DNA of 64,000 nucleotides. Origin: Sinimarinibacterium arenosum. Its GTDB lineage: Bacteria; Pseudomonadota; Gammaproteobacteria; Nevskiales; Nevskiaceae. The notes beneath the pieces are model-generated. The model worked only from the letters and a program-made list of their open reading frames with translations, did no database searches and was not told the origin of the DNA. The DNA is taken from the NCBI RefSeq assembly GCF_005047655.1, contig NZ_SUKF01000008.1, forward strand, positions 62,001 to 126,000, given 5' to 3'. Made by a program: the position numbers and the translations under genes. Each line of letters begins with the position of its first letter. The first letter of the stretch is position 1. Positions 1 through 11,374 of the stretch are shown piece after piece.

Positions 1-1123
1 CCACGCGATGCAGCTCGTGAATCAAGCTGTCGATGCCACGCCCGTCCGCTGCGGACAGCGACAGATGCACCACGCCGCCTTCAACCCAGCGCTGTGGTGC
101 GGTGTCGTTCAGCAAATCACTCTTGTTGTGCAGCACGATACGTTGCAGCGTTTGCGGCAGGCTGGCCAACAGCGCCGCATCTTCCGACGTCAGCCCCTGC
201 GGGGCCTCGAGCAGAAACAGTGCGACCTCGGCGTGTTCCAGTGCGCGGCGTGCGCGACGCACGCCTTCCTGTTCGACCACGTCACTGGATTCACGCAGCC
301 CGGCGGTGTCGACCACCGTCAGCGGCAGGCCGCCCAGATCGAGATTTTCGCGCAGCACGTCGCGGGTGGTGCCGGGAATGTCCGTGACAATGGCAACGTC
401 GGCACCAGCCAGACGATTGAGCAAAGTCGATTTGCCAACGTTGGGACGACCCGTCAGCGCGACGGTCAGACCATCACGCAGCCGGCGACCCTGATCGGCT
501 TCCTTGAGCAATTGCGCGATCTGTTGTCGCAGCGCTTCGACGCGTGCGCGCAGCCCGGCGTCGGCGAGCCAGTCGATGTCTTCGTCGGAAAAATCCAGAG
601 CGCCTTCGACAAACACCCGCAGTGAAACCAGTTCCGCGGTCAGTTGTCCGACGCGGCGTGACAGTTCTCCGTCCAGCGAACGCATCGCGGCGCGCGCGGC
701 ATCGCGGGTGCCGGCGTCGATCAGATCAGCGATGGCTTCGGCCTGGGCGAGATCGAGGCGGTCGTTCAGAAAGGCGCGCTCGGAGAACTCTCCGGGCCGT
801 GCGATGCGGGCGCCGGCAGCGCAGGTCGCTCGCAGCAGTGTGTCGAGCACGACCGGGCCGCCGTGGCTTTGCAGCTCGACGACGTCTTCGCCGGTAAACG
901 AATGCGGTGCCGGAAAGTACAGTACCAGACCGCGGTCGATGGTGTTGCCATCAGCGTCACGAAACGAACGCAGGGCCGCCACGCGGGGTGACGGCAATGC
1001 ACCGCAGAGGGTGTGCGCGATCTGCGCTGCGTCGGGTCCGGACAGGCGGACAACGCCGATCGCGCCCCTTCCGCTCGGGGTCGCGATCGCGGTGATGGTA
1101 TCGGTCGTCGGGTTCGGGCTCAC
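1..1123 (-). CDS. mnmE: tRNA modification GTPase MnmE (3' end cut by window edge)
   Basis: MnmE works with MnmG to place the (carboxymethyl)aminomethyl group on U34 of several tRNAs. About 374 of the usual ~450 codons are visible; the C-terminal end lies left of position 1. The protein opens with the TrmE_N fold (TAIATPSGRGAIGVVRLSG), followed by the helical domain and a G domain whose P-loop GRPNVGKSTLL is near residue 224; DTAG and NKSD follow. The start is a GTG ten bases after the yidC stop codon, and the first residues match the conserved family start. It is last in the leftward rpmH-rnpA-yidD-yidC-mnmE run, a standard gammaproteobacterial origin-flanking order. Confidence 0.95.
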   Translation of the reverse strand, partial: MSPNPTTDTITAIATPSGRGAIGVVRLSGPDAAQIAHTLCGALPSPRVAALRSFRDADGNTIDRGLVLYFPAPHSFTGEDVVELQSHGGPVVLDTLLRATCAAGARIARPGEFSERAFLNDRLDLAQAEAIADLIDAGTRDAARAAMRSLDGELSRRVGQLTAELVSLRVFVEGALDFSDEDIDWLADAGLRARVEALRQQIAQLLKEADQGRRLRDGLTVALTGRPNVGKSTLLNRLAGADVAIVTDIPGTTRDVLRENLDLGGLPLTVVDTAGLRESSDVVEQEGVRRARRALEHAEVALFLLEAPQGLTSEDAALLASLPQTLQRIVLHNKSDLLNDTAPQRWVEGGVVHLSLSAADGRGIDSLIHELHRV

Positions 1124-1132
1124 GCCCGCACT

Positions 1133-2818
1133 CTAGCGCTTGACCGCGGCCTTCGCGGCATCCGCACTTTCCAGCCGGCGCGTGATGATCCACTGCTGGG
1201 CGATACCGATCAGGTTGCTGACGAACCAGTACAGCACCAGACCCGACTGGAAGAAGGTGAAGAACGCCGTCAGCATGATCGGCATCAGCTGCATGATCTT
1301 CTGCTGTGTCGGATCGGCCACCTGCTGACCGGACAGCTTTTGCTGGATGAACATGCTGACGCCGAACAGCACCGGCAGCACGTAATAGGGGTCCGGCGAG
1401 GTCAGATCGTTGAGCCAGAAGATGAACGACGCCTGGCGCAGTTCAACCGATTCCAGCAGCACCCAGTACAGCGAAATGAAGACCGGGAACTGCACCAGCA
1501 GCGGCCAGCAACCGGCCAGCGGATTGAAACCCTCTTTCTTGTAGAGCTCCATCATCGCTTTCTGCATGCGCTCGCGATCGTCGCCGAAGCGTTCCTTCAG
1601 CTCCTGGATCTTCGGCGCGAACTTCTTCATCTTGGCCATCGAGCGGTACTGCGCTTCCGACAGCTTGTACATCATGACCTTGACCAGCAGGGTCAGCAGG
1701 ATGATCGCGAAGCCCCAGTTGCCGGTCCAGCCATGCAGGTGCGACAGCAGCCAGAACAGCGGCTCGGAGATCGGCGTCAGGATGCCGTAGTCCAGGGTCA
1801 ACTCGAAGCCCGGAACGATGTCGTCCAATCCGTCCTGCAACTTCGGACCGAGGTACAGCGGCGTATCGAAGCTGACCTGGGTCCCGGCGGCAATGGTCTG
1901 GGTCTGACCAACGTATTGCGCCATGTATGCCTGGCCCTGGGTCGGCTTGGCGGTATAGCTCGCGGTCTGATCCGGCGGCGGCAGAATCGCGGCAACGAAG
2001 TAGTGCTGCAGCATGGCGATCCAGCCGCCCGTCTGATTCGCCTCGTAGGCATCCTTGTTCAGCTTGTCGAGCTTGGTCTTCTTGTAGCGGTAGCCGTCAC
2101 CGCCTTCCTTCTGCTCGTAAAAACCGACGCCGGTGAAGGTACTGGCGAAGCGGGGTTCGCCGCCCGCCTGGTAGTTGGTGCGCACCAATCGTGCGTAGGG
2201 GCTGGCAACGATGTCGGCGGCGCTGCTGTTGTCGAGTTCGTGAATCAGATCGATCTTGTAGCTGCCGCGCGTGAAACGGTAGATCTTGCGCGCGGAATAG
2301 CCGCTCGGATCGGTATAGCTGAGCACGACATCCAGCTGATCCTGCCCGGCAGCCATGTGGTACTCGGTCTGCGTGGCGGTGTAACGGGTCTTGTGCGTGA
2401 TCAGCTGGGCCGTCGTGCCGGCAAGACCGCTCTGCAGTACAAAGTAATGTCCGTCGCGATCGTCCAGCAGCGCGAACTTTTCGTCCGGATTCTTCTTGGT
2501 CACCGAGTAGTCCTTCAGCGCCAGGCGCCGCAACTCGCCGCCCTCGGTGCTGATTTCCGCGGTCACCAGGTCGGTGTCGACAATGATGCGACTCTCAGGC
2601 GCTGTTCCAAGTCCGGCGTCCGGGGTCGGCGCAATGGCGGGAGTCTGTCCCGGCGTCGCGACGGGGACATCGACGTCGGCGACGGTTGCCGTGGCCGGCG
2701 CGGCACCGGTGGAGACGGCGGGCTGCGCCTGCGGACCGTAGTCCTGTTGCCAGGCCTGATAGGTGAAGAACAGGACAACGCCGATCAAGGCAATAAGAAA
2801 GAAGCGGCGGTTTTCCAT
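1133..2818 (-). CDS. yidC: Membrane protein insertase YidC
   Basis: YidC inserts and folds inner-membrane proteins, alone or with SecYEG. The 561-residue protein has an N-terminal membrane anchor (MENRRFFLIALIGVVLFF), a periplasmic beta-rich domain to about residue 340, and a C-terminal multi-span insertase core containing the amphipathic stretch KMKKFAPKIQELKERFGDD and the segment GCWPLLVQFPVFISLYWVL. Length fits the proteobacterial form. An in-frame upstream ATG would add 16 residues with no family match, so the MENRR start is chosen. A Pro/Ala/Thr-rich linker follows the anchor. It lies between yidD and mnmE. Confidence 0.97.
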   Translation of the reverse strand: MENRRFFLIALIGVVLFFTYQAWQQDYGPQAQPAVSTGAAPATATVADVDVPVATPGQTPAIAPTPDAGLGTAPESRIIVDTDLVTAEISTEGGELRRLALKDYSVTKKNPDEKFALLDDRDGHYFVLQSGLAGTTAQLITHKTRYTATQTEYHMAAGQDQLDVVLSYTDPSGYSARKIYRFTRGSYKIDLIHELDNSSAADIVASPYARLVRTNYQAGGEPRFASTFTGVGFYEQKEGGDGYRYKKTKLDKLNKDAYEANQTGGWIAMLQHYFVAAILPPPDQTASYTAKPTQGQAYMAQYVGQTQTIAAGTQVSFDTPLYLGPKLQDGLDDIVPGFELTLDYGILTPISEPLFWLLSHLHGWTGNWGFAIILLTLLVKVMMYKLSEAQYRSMAKMKKFAPKIQELKERFGDDRERMQKAMMELYKKEGFNPLAGCWPLLVQFPVFISLYWVLLESVELRQASFIFWLNDLTSPDPYYVLPVLFGVSMFIQQKLSGQQVADPTQQKIMQLMPIMLTAFFTFFQSGLVLYWFVSNLIGIAQQWIITRRLESADAAKAAVKR

Positions 2819-2831
2819 GACGGATCGTTGA

Positions 2832-3080
2832 CTAGGGTCGGTGGGTCGATTCGGGCACGGGATCATACCCGCCTGGGTTCAACGGGTGACAGCGCAGAAT
2901 GCGTCTGATCGCGAGCCAGCTGCCACGCAGTGCGCCGTGCAGCCGCAAAGCGTCAATGGCGTAGTGCGAACAACTGGGATAGAAACGGCAACGCGGGCCG
3001 AGCAGAGGGCTCAGCACCAGCTGATACGCGCGGATCAGCAGGACGAGGCCGCGGCCTGGGACGCTGAGATGCGTCGCCAC
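2832..3080 (-). CDS. yidD: Membrane protein insertion efficiency factor YidD
   Basis: YidD is a small membrane-associated protein that aids YidC-dependent insertion. The conserved core is clear: [20 protein letters not shown], then [15 protein letters not shown] and a C-terminal [14 protein letters not shown]. About 82 residues result from the GTG at 3080, which overlaps the rnpA 3' end by 46 bases; no ATG is available nearer the conserved core, so the start is uncertain by up to about 20 residues. It sits directly between rnpA and yidC, its usual place. Confidence 0.9.
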   Translation of the reverse strand: MATHLSVPGRGLVLLIRAYQLVLSPLLGPRCRFYPSCSHYAIDALRLHGALRGSWLAIRRILRCHPLNPGGYDPVPESTHRP

Positions 3081-3397
3081 AGCGACTGCAGATTCGCGCG
3101 CAACTCCAGACTGCTCGCCTTCGTCGCGCCCGCTTTCGACAGGATCACAATGTCCACAGCAGGCAGTAGCTCCGCGCTGTTGCGGAACTGTTCGCGAATC
3201 TGCCGTTTGATGCGATTGCGTTCCACGGCCAGAGGAACCGTCTTCTTCGCAATCGCCAGACCTACACGCGGACAATCCAGCGTGTTGGCCGCATACACCG
3301 CCGTGAACCAGCGCTCGTGGATCCGCTTCCCCTTCGCAAAGGCGTTGCGGAACTCCGGAGGCTTGAGCAGGCGGGCGCGCCGCGGGAAGCGCGCCAT
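3035..3397 (-). CDS. rnpA: Ribonuclease P protein component
   Basis: RnpA is the protein subunit of RNase P, which matures tRNA 5' ends. The 120-residue basic protein begins [20 protein letters not shown] and carries the family signature [14 protein letters not shown] near residue 80. It lies 20 bases downstream of rpmH and was probably cotranscribed with it. The 3' end overlaps the likely yidD start, a common arrangement. Confidence 0.96.
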   Translation of the reverse strand: MARFPRRARLLKPPEFRNAFAKGKRIHERWFTAVYAANTLDCPRVGLAIAKKTVPLAVERNRIKRQIREQFRNSAELLPAVDIVILSKAGATKASSLELRANLQSLWRRISASQAAASSC

Positions 3398-3417
3398 GGG
3401 TCACTGCGCCGCCCGGC

Positions 3418-3555
3418 TCAGGCCGACAGCCGCTTGCGCCCCTTGGCGCGACGACGCGACAGCACCAGACGACCACCCTTGGTGGCCATGCGGGCGCGGA
3501 AACCGTGAGTACGCTTACGGCTCAGCTTTTTGGGTTGATATGTGCGCTTGGACAT
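3418..3555 (-). CDS. rpmH: 50S ribosomal protein L34
   Basis: This 45-residue, very basic protein ([19 protein letters not shown], then [20 protein letters not shown]) is ribosomal protein L34 of the large subunit. Length is normal for the family. It is first in the leftward run toward yidC and faces away from dnaA, as in most gammaproteobacteria. The promoter described at 3595-3623 lies 40 bases upstream. Confidence 0.98.
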   Translation of the reverse strand: MSKRTYQPKKLSRKRTHGFRARMATKGGRLVLSRRRAKGRKRLSA

Positions 3556-3594
3556 GACATCCCCCGAAAGGGTCTTTAAGCAAAAAGGGCGCGG

Positions 3595-3623
3595 AGTTTA
3601 GCGGCTGAAGCTTTTGTGTTCAA
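3595..3623 (-). promoter_or_regulatory. Sigma-70-type promoter for rpmH-rnpA-yidD-yidC
   Basis: On the minus strand there is a TTGAAC -35 box (3618-3623), a 17-base spacer and a TAAACT -10 box (3595-3600). Each box matches the consensus at four of six positions. Transcription would start near 3588, about 33 bases before the rpmH ATG. Seen in sequence; activity is inferred. Confidence 0.5.
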
Positions 3624-3641
3624 GCGGATAGATGGATCGCC

Positions 3642-3650
3642 TGTGGATAA
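3642..3650 (-). promoter_or_regulatory. DnaA box upstream of dnaA
   Basis: TGTGGATAA, the exact complement of the consensus DnaA box TTATCCACA, lies 73 bases before dnaA, between the divergent rpmH and dnaA genes. Such boxes commonly mediate autoregulation of dnaA or form part of a split origin. Confidence 0.75.
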
Positions 3651-3722
3651 GTGTGACGCGAAGCCGTAGACTGGCACACCGACGCGGTCGGGGGCCCGTC
3701 ACCGAATCACCAAAAGAACTCC

Positions 3723-5063
3723 ATGTATCAAAAGGAACTCTGGGCGCAATCCGTGCGCTGGCTGGAAGGCGAGCTATCGGATCGCGACATCAACACCTGG
3801 ATTCGCCCGCTGCACCCGATTGCTACCGAGGGTCGTCTGCTGCTGCTGGCGCCCAATCGACTCGTGGTCGAGCGTGTGCGAGAAAACTTTCTCGCGCTGA
3901 TCGAACGCGCGCTGCACGCGGTGGGAGGCGATGATGCGCCGGCCGTCGATGTCGGCGTCGGCTCGGCCGAGTCAGCCTCCGCGACAGCGACCACCCCGAT
4001 GTCGGCGCCGCTTGCCGCGGTCGAGGAACCGAGCAGCGCAGTTATCACCGGCAAGCTCAATCCCGACTACACCTTCGTCAACTTTATTGAGGGGCGCTCG
4101 AATTCCCACGCGCGTGCCGCTGCCGAACATGTGGTCGAGACGCCGGGGCAGGAATACAACCCGCTGCTGATTTATGGGAGCTCCGGCCTGGGCAAGACCC
4201 ATCTGATGCATGCCGTCGGCAATGCAATCCTCAACAGCAATCCGCGCGCGCGCATCGCCTACATGGGTGCTGAGCAGTGGATGAATCACTTCACCTCGGC
4301 GATCCGTCACGGCCGCACCGAAGAATTCAAGAACCTGTATCGCTCGGTCGATGCGCTGCTGATCGATGACGTGCATTTCTTTGCTCACAAGGAACGCACC
4401 CAGGAAGAGTTCTTCCATACGTTCAACGCGCTGATCGACGCGCATAAACAGATTGTGCTGACGTCCGATCGCTATCCCAAGGACGTCGATGGGATCGACG
4501 AGCGCCTGAAGTCCCGTTTCGCCTGGGGTCTGTCGGTGGCGGTCGAGCCCCCGGAGCTGGAAACCCGCATGGCGATCCTGATTGCCAAGGCCGAGGCCAA
4601 CAATGTCCGGCTTCCGAAAGAAGTGGCTTTGTTTGTGGCACAGCGCGTGCGGTCCAACGTGCGTGAACTTGAAGGGGCTTTGCTGCGACTGACGGCCAGC
4701 TCGCGGCTGCGCGGTGAACCGCTGACGGTCGACTTTGCGCGCACCACGTTGAAGGATCTGCTGGCCGCTTATGAGCGCATGGTGACGATCGAGAACATCA
4801 AGCGCACGGTGGCCAACTACTACAACATCCGCGTAGCGGATCTGAGCTCGGCCCGGCGCACGCGTTCGTTGGCGCGCCCGCGCCAGATCGCGATGTCGCT
4901 GGCCAAGGAACTGACCCAGCACAGCTTGCCGGAAATCGGCGACGCGTTCGGCAAGGACCACACGACGGTATTGCACGCTTGCCGCAAGGTGACGGAGCTG
5001 CGTGGTGAAGACCTGAAAATTCGCGAGGATTATGAGAATCTGCAGCGACAACTGGGGGTCTGA
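3723..5063 (+). CDS. dnaA: Chromosomal replication initiator DnaA
   Basis: DnaA binds DnaA boxes and melts the origin, then loads DnaB. The 446-residue protein has domain I (residues 1 to ~80), a variable Ala/Ser/Thr-rich linker, the AAA+ domain with Walker A GSSGLGKTH near residue 152 and Walker B LLIDDVHFF near 211, and the C-terminal DNA-binding domain with signature KDHTTVLHACRKV near 410. The start is MYQKELWAQ. A DnaA box lies upstream and an inverted pair downstream of the gene. Gene order dnaA-dnaN-recF-gyrB follows. Confidence 0.99.
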   Translation: MYQKELWAQSVRWLEGELSDRDINTWIRPLHPIATEGRLLLLAPNRLVVERVRENFLALIERALHAVGGDDAPAVDVGVGSAESASATATTPMSAPLAAVEEPSSAVITGKLNPDYTFVNFIEGRSNSHARAAAEHVVETPGQEYNPLLIYGSSGLGKTHLMHAVGNAILNSNPRARIAYMGAEQWMNHFTSAIRHGRTEEFKNLYRSVDALLIDDVHFFAHKERTQEEFFHTFNALIDAHKQIVLTSDRYPKDVDGIDERLKSRFAWGLSVAVEPPELETRMAILIAKAEANNVRLPKEVALFVAQRVRSNVRELEGALLRLTASSRLRGEPLTVDFARTTLKDLLAAYERMVTIENIKRTVANYYNIRVADLSSARRTRSLARPRQIAMSLAKELTQHSLPEIGDAFGKDHTTVLHACRKVTELRGEDLKIREDYENLQRQLGV

Positions 5064-5303
5064 AACCTTGTTGGCAGATACCCGGGTAAATCAGGGTGTA
5101 TCGACACGAACAACATGTGGATAACAACTGTCATGAGGTTATCCACAGGAAAAGCGGGCTCAACTGCGGTGCTGAGTTAAGCTGGTTTTTTCGTCTAATT
5201 ATTTGTTTTTTAAATAGTTTTAAAAGTTATTCAGTGCCAGGGCGACAGCTTACTACTGTTACTTATTTAAACATCTATACAGATATTGGAATCTGGTGAC
5301 GTC
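5064..5303. other. Probable oriC (dnaA-dnaN intergenic region)
   Basis: The 240-base gap between dnaA and dnaN holds two perfect DnaA boxes in inverted orientation, followed by a strongly AT-rich stretch at about 5176-5232 in an otherwise GC-rich window. Boxes next to an unwinding-type AT patch, in the dnaA-dnaN gap, match the usual bacterial origin layout. The dnaN promoter must also lie here. Which patch melts is inferred. Confidence 0.8.
5116..5147. promoter_or_regulatory. Inverted pair of consensus DnaA boxes
   Basis: TGTGGATAA at 5116-5124 and TTATCCACA at 5139-5147 face each other across 14 bases. Both match the strong DnaA box consensus exactly. They flank the AT-rich side of the dnaA-dnaN gap. 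Confidence 0.85.
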
Positions 5304-6404
5304 ATGAAACTGCAAGTGGGGAGAAACGAGCTGTTGTCCGCGCTGTCGGCCGTGATCGGTGTGGTCGAGCGTCGACAGACCTTGCCGGTGCTGTCGAACT
5401 TCCTGCTCGAACTCAAGGATGACGAACTGATCGTCACCGGAACCGATCTCGAGATCGAGCTTGAAGCGCGTGCCCGCGTCCAGAACCTGGCACCCGGTCG
5501 AGCCACGATCCCGGCACGCAAGTTGTTCGACATCTGCCGCGGTTTGCCGGAGGGTGCAGAGATCAGTCTGGAGCTCGGCGCCGAGAAAGCGCAGCTCAAG
5601 TCGGGTCGCAGTCGCTACTCGCTCGCCTGTCTGCGTGCCGAAGAGTTTCCGGCGATGGGACGTGTCGCGGAGGGCGTCAGCCTGACCTTGCAGCAGGGGC
5701 AGCTCAAACGCCTGATCGAGAAGACCCAGTTTGCGATGGCGCAGCAGGACGTGCGTTACTACCTCAACGGCATGCTGCTTGAGGTCAACAGCCAGCGTGT
5801 GCGGTCCGTTGCGACCGATGGTCATCGACTCGCGCTGAGCGAAGTCGCCATCGCAACTGGTTTCTCAGAAGTCAGTCAGGTCATTGTTCCGCGCAAGGCG
5901 GTGCTTGAACTGCAACGTCTGCTCGATGCCACTGAAGAGTCCGTGACGGTGAAGATCGGCGCGGGACAGATCGAAGTGGATCTCGACGTGGTTCGGATGA
6001 CTTCAAAGCTGATCGATGGTCGCTTCCCGGATTACGAGCGCGTGGTTCCGGATTCAGGTGACAAGCAGGTCAATGCCGACCGCGAGATGGTCAAGCGTGC
6101 TTTGGCGCGCACCGCGATTCTGTCCAACGAGAAATTCCGCGGCGTGCGTCTGAGCCTGGACGGCGACAAGCTGAGCCTGCAGACGCATAACCCGGAGCAC
6201 GAGGAAGCCGAAGAGGATCTTGAGGTCTCCTATGACGGCACACCGATGGAAATCGGCTTCAACGTGAACTATCTGCTGGATGCATTGAGTGCGCTGGATG
6301 GCGAGCGGTTCGTGATGCTGTTGAAGAACTCTGATTCGAGCGGTTTGATTCACGGTGCGGATGACGACTCCAGCAAGTACGTCGTCATGCCCATGCGGCT
6401 CTGA
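5304..6404 (+). CDS. dnaN: DNA polymerase III subunit beta (sliding clamp)
   Basis: The beta clamp encircles DNA and tethers polymerase III and other clamp-binding proteins. The 366-residue protein (MKLQVGRNELLSALSAVIG start, C-terminal YVVMPMRL) has the three-repeat clamp organisation and normal length. The C-terminal MPMRL motif is the family hallmark. An in-frame ATG six codons upstream is ignored because the conserved start is MKLQ. It lies downstream of the origin region and is followed 47 bases later by recF. Confidence 0.98.
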   Translation: MKLQVGRNELLSALSAVIGVVERRQTLPVLSNFLLELKDDELIVTGTDLEIELEARARVQNLAPGRATIPARKLFDICRGLPEGAEISLELGAEKAQLKSGRSRYSLACLRAEEFPAMGRVAEGVSLTLQQGQLKRLIEKTQFAMAQQDVRYYLNGMLLEVNSQRVRSVATDGHRLALSEVAIATGFSEVSQVIVPRKAVLELQRLLDATEESVTVKIGAGQIEVDLDVVRMTSKLIDGRFPDYERVVPDSGDKQVNADREMVKRALARTAILSNEKFRGVRLSLDGDKLSLQTHNPEHEEAEEDLEVSYDGTPMEIGFNVNYLLDALSALDGERFVMLLKNSDSSGLIHGADDDSSKYVVMPMRL

Positions 6405-6451
6405 TGGCGGAGCTGTGACAGCCAGACCGTTCCTGATCACGGCGGTCGTCG

Positions 6452-7531
6452 ATGACGCTCGACGAACTTCGTAGCGACAACTTCCGGATGTTCGACAACT
6501 TGAGCCTGCAACCCCATTGCAGGCTCAACGTCGTTCTGGGGGTCAATGCTGCAGGCAAGTCCAGCCTGCTGGAATCGATCTATCTGCTGGGCCGCGGCAA
6601 GAGTTTCCGCGGCAGCTCGTTGCAGGAGTTGGCTGGACCTCGTGAGCGCCGATGGACGGTGTTTGGTCGGCTGTCAGAGTCACGGAACGGTCCGACCAGT
6701 ACGCATGGTCTGGGCTGGGACGCGGAAAACGGATTGCAGATTCGCTGCGATGGATCGGCGGCGAATGTTCTGGATCTGGTCCAGCGGCTGCCTGTGCAGA
6801 TACTTGATCCGGGTTTGCATCGGGTGCTTCAGGAGGGACCGACCTATCGGCGCAGCTTTCTTGACTGGGGAGTGTTCCACGTGGAACCTCTGTTTCTGCC
6901 CACCTGGCGTCGATACCGCCGTGCATTGCGTCAGCGCAACCACGCGTTGAGGTCCGGACAGTCCGAGCGCGAGGTCGCAGCGTGGGAGCCCGAGCTGGCT
7001 CAGAGTGGAGAGGCCTTACAGGCTTTTCGCTTGCGGCATCTGGAAGGGGTTCAACGGCTCGTCAGCGACTATCTTCGCGTGCTGTTGGGCGAAGGTGAGT
7101 GGAGCTTTGACCTGTCCAGTGGTTGGTCACGAACACAATCGCTGGCGGAGGCCCTGTTAGCGCATCGTGCTCAGGACATGCGGCTGGGCATGACTCATCA
7201 AGGCCCGCACCGCGCCGAATTGCGGATACGGGTGGGTAGTCATGCCGCGAAGAATCGAATCAGTCGTGGTCAGCAAAAGTTGCTGATCTCGGCTTTGGTT
7301 CTGGCTCAGTGCCACGAGATTGGGGAGGTCACCGAACGGTGGCCGATCGTGTTGGTGGATGATTTTGGCGCGGAGTTGGCCGAGCGCTATCAGTGCGCAT
7401 TGATGGACGTTCTGGGCGAGTACCGCGGGCAGCTGTTCGTAACAGCGTTTGAATCGGCGAACGCTTTCGAGCGGGTTGCGGACAAGCGCATGTTCCACGT
7501 GGAACATGGGCGCGTGTCGTTATTGAGTTGA
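6452..7531 (+). CDS. recF: DNA replication and repair protein RecF
   Basis: RecF is an SMC-like ATPase that helps load RecA at gaps through RecFOR. The 359-residue protein has a Walker A GVNAAGKSSLLESIYLLG near residue 30, an ABC-type signature region SRGQQKLLISALVLAQ near 272, and a Walker B-like PIVLVDDFGAEL near 292. Two parS palindromes lie inside the gene and are translated as VFHVEP and MFHVEH, so DNA-site and protein constraints overlap here. Confidence 0.96.
   Translation: MTLDELRSDNFRMFDNLSLQPHCRLNVVLGVNAAGKSSLLESIYLLGRGKSFRGSSLQELAGPRERRWTVFGRLSESRNGPTSTHGLGWDAENGLQIRCDGSAANVLDLVQRLPVQILDPGLHRVLQEGPTYRRSFLDWGVFHVEPLFLPTWRRYRRALRQRNHALRSGQSEREVAAWEPELAQSGEALQAFRLRHLEGVQRLVSDYLRVLLGEGEWSFDLSSGWSRTQSLAEALLAHRAQDMRLGMTHQGPHRAELRIRVGSHAAKNRISRGQQKLLISALVLAQCHEIGEVTERWPIVLVDDFGAELAERYQCALMDVLGEYRGQLFVTAFESANAFERVADKRMFHVEHGRVSLLS
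6873..6888. other. parS-type centromere site 1 (inside recF)
   Basis: TGTTCCACGTGGAACC is identical, as I recall it, to the chromosomal parS of Pseudomonas and one base from a perfect palindrome. parS sites bind ParB for origin segregation and cluster near oriC. This one lies about 1.7 kb from the presumed origin. Confidence 0.9.
7491..7506. other. parS-type centromere site 2 (3' end of recF)
   Basis: TGTTCCACGTGGAACA is a perfect 16-base palindrome and fits the parS consensus. It overlaps the last codons of recF. Confidence 0.92.
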
Positions 7532-7536
7532 TTTGA

Positions 7537-10095
<2,559 letters not shown>

Positions 10096-10117
10096 GCCAC
10101 CGCGGGTCGCCGCGGGC

Positions 10118-11101
10118 TCAGGCCGCCGGCTGTTCCGTCGTATCGGCGGCCGGCAGTTTGGCCCACGGTTCGCGCGCGGCTTCGTCGATCAGCCAGTTGC
10201 GGAATGCGACGATGGCAGGGTTGTTCAACGCGGCCGGGCGACAGACTGCGAAATACGACGTTCCCATCGTCAGACCGAGCTTGAAGGGCATCACCAGACG
10301 CCCGGCGGCGATATCGGCACCGGCGACGATCGGAATGCCCAGAATCACGCCGACACCGTCGACCGCAGCTTCCATCGCCGGGACCACGTGATTGAAAGTG
10401 ATTCCGCGCGACACCTTGATGTCACGGAGCCCGGCGGCGCGTAGCCAGCTGCTCCAGGTCGGTCGACCGACATCCAGCGACGCGATATCGCTCTGGTAGT
10501 GCAGCAGCGTGTGAAAGCTCAGGTCCTCGGGCGTACGCAGTGGGTGCTCGCCCTGTAACAGACGCGGACTGCACATCGGCAGTGCCGTGGGCCGGAACAG
10601 TTCGTGAACCACCATGCCGTCATAATCGCCATCGCCGAGGCGGATCGCGATGTCGGCATCCTCGAGTAGACCCGGTGCCCCCGGCTCGCCATCCAGCGCC
10701 TTGTCGACCATCGACTGATGAACGGCAATGCGCAGCTCGATCTCGGGATGTCCCGCGGTAAATCCAGGCAAGCGCCCGACCAGCCACTTGGTGCCCAGCG
10801 CGGGCGGCACGCTGACGACAACTTTCCCGGCGCCGCGAAATTCATCGACTGCAGCGACGGCGTCCGCCAGCTGAGCGAAGGCGGCAGTGAGCTTGGGCAG
10901 GCAGGCCTGACCGGCGGGTGTCAGCTGGATGCGCCGTGGGAGCCGTGTGAACAGCGGCACGCCCAGATGCGTTTCGAGCATCTTGATCTGGTGACTGATG
11001 GCGGCCGAGGTGACGTGCAGCTCCTGTGCTGCCTTGGCAACACTGGCATGGCGTGCAGCGGCCTCAAAGGCACGCAGGCTATTCAGTGGGGGGAGTCTCA
11101 C
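10118..11101 (-). CDS. LysR-family transcriptional regulator (GcvA type)
   Basis: The 327-residue protein has an N-terminal winged helix (residues ~5-64: LNSLRAFEAAARHASVAKAA, then SAAISHQIKMLE) and a substrate-binding domain with GcvA-like features (FTRLPRRIQLTPAG). LysR proteins usually control a divergent neighbour and themselves. Here the divergent side carries a strong promoter and terminator (11147-11292) and then an SDR gene, both possible targets. The start is GTG. The effector is unknown. The gene converges on gyrB with a 22-base gap. Confidence 0.9.
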   Translation of the reverse strand: MRLPPLNSLRAFEAAARHASVAKAAQELHVTSAAISHQIKMLETHLGVPLFTRLPRRIQLTPAGQACLPKLTAAFAQLADAVAAVDEFRGAGKVVVSVPPALGTKWLVGRLPGFTAGHPEIELRIAVHQSMVDKALDGEPGAPGLLEDADIAIRLGDGDYDGMVVHELFRPTALPMCSPRLLQGEHPLRTPEDLSFHTLLHYQSDIASLDVGRPTWSSWLRAAGLRDIKVSRGITFNHVVPAMEAAVDGVGVILGIPIVAGADIAAGRLVMPFKLGLTMGTSYFAVCRPAALNNPAIVAFRNWLIDEAAREPWAKLPAADTTEQPAA

Positions 11102-11146
11102 AGCGACAGTTTAGCTTTTCTAATCCGAAACCGGAAAATAAATCAT

Positions 11147-11175
11147 TTGTTGCGCCGCAACATCCGGCGTATAAA
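11147..11175 (+). promoter_or_regulatory. Strong sigma-70-type promoter
   Basis: TTGTTG (11147-11152), a 17-base spacer and TATAAA (11170-11175) make one of the best promoter matches in the window. Transcription would start near 11182, reading toward the terminator at 11268 and the SDR gene at 11375. It lies in the divergent gap with the LysR gene. Confidence 0.6.
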
Positions 11176-11181
11176 TATCAC

Positions 11182-11292
11182 CGTCGGATCAAGGAACAGA
11201 GCGCAAGGCGCCTGACCAGGGTCCAAAAGGTCTCCTCCAGTCCCGCATTGCCGGGACCGCACTTTAGCCGCCCTCCCCCGGGCGGTTTTTTT
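11182..11292 (+). ncRNA. Candidate small RNA or attenuated leader (~110 nt)
   Basis: A promoter at 11147-11175 and an intrinsic terminator at 11268-11292 frame a transcript of about 110 bases with no convincing reading frame. Inside it are a perfect 6-bp stem GTCCCG-CATTGC-CGGGAC (11240-11257) and a smaller GACC-AG-GGTC hairpin. It may be a free small RNA, or an attenuator leader of the SDR gene, whose ATG is 82 bases past the T-tract. I do not recognise an RNA family. The transcript is inferred; the sequence elements are seen. Confidence 0.45.
11268..11292 (+). terminator. Intrinsic terminator
   Basis: CCGCCC / GGGCGG stem with a six-base loop, followed by seven T residues (11286-11292). 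No coding sequence ends just upstream on this strand, which is why a non-coding transcript or attenuation is proposed. Confidence 0.8.
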
Positions 11293-11374
11293 ATGGGCGA
11301 GAAAAAGGCAGTGTCCTGCGAAGCGCGTCCCGGAGCGGCTAAGCTCGCAGCTGAATTCCTGCCTGAATGCCTCA

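Noticed and set aside
1013-2908. 631-codon open frame antisense to yidC
   Set aside because: High-GC antisense frame; composition is Arg/Gln-rich without motifs, and the opposite strand encodes a clear YidC.
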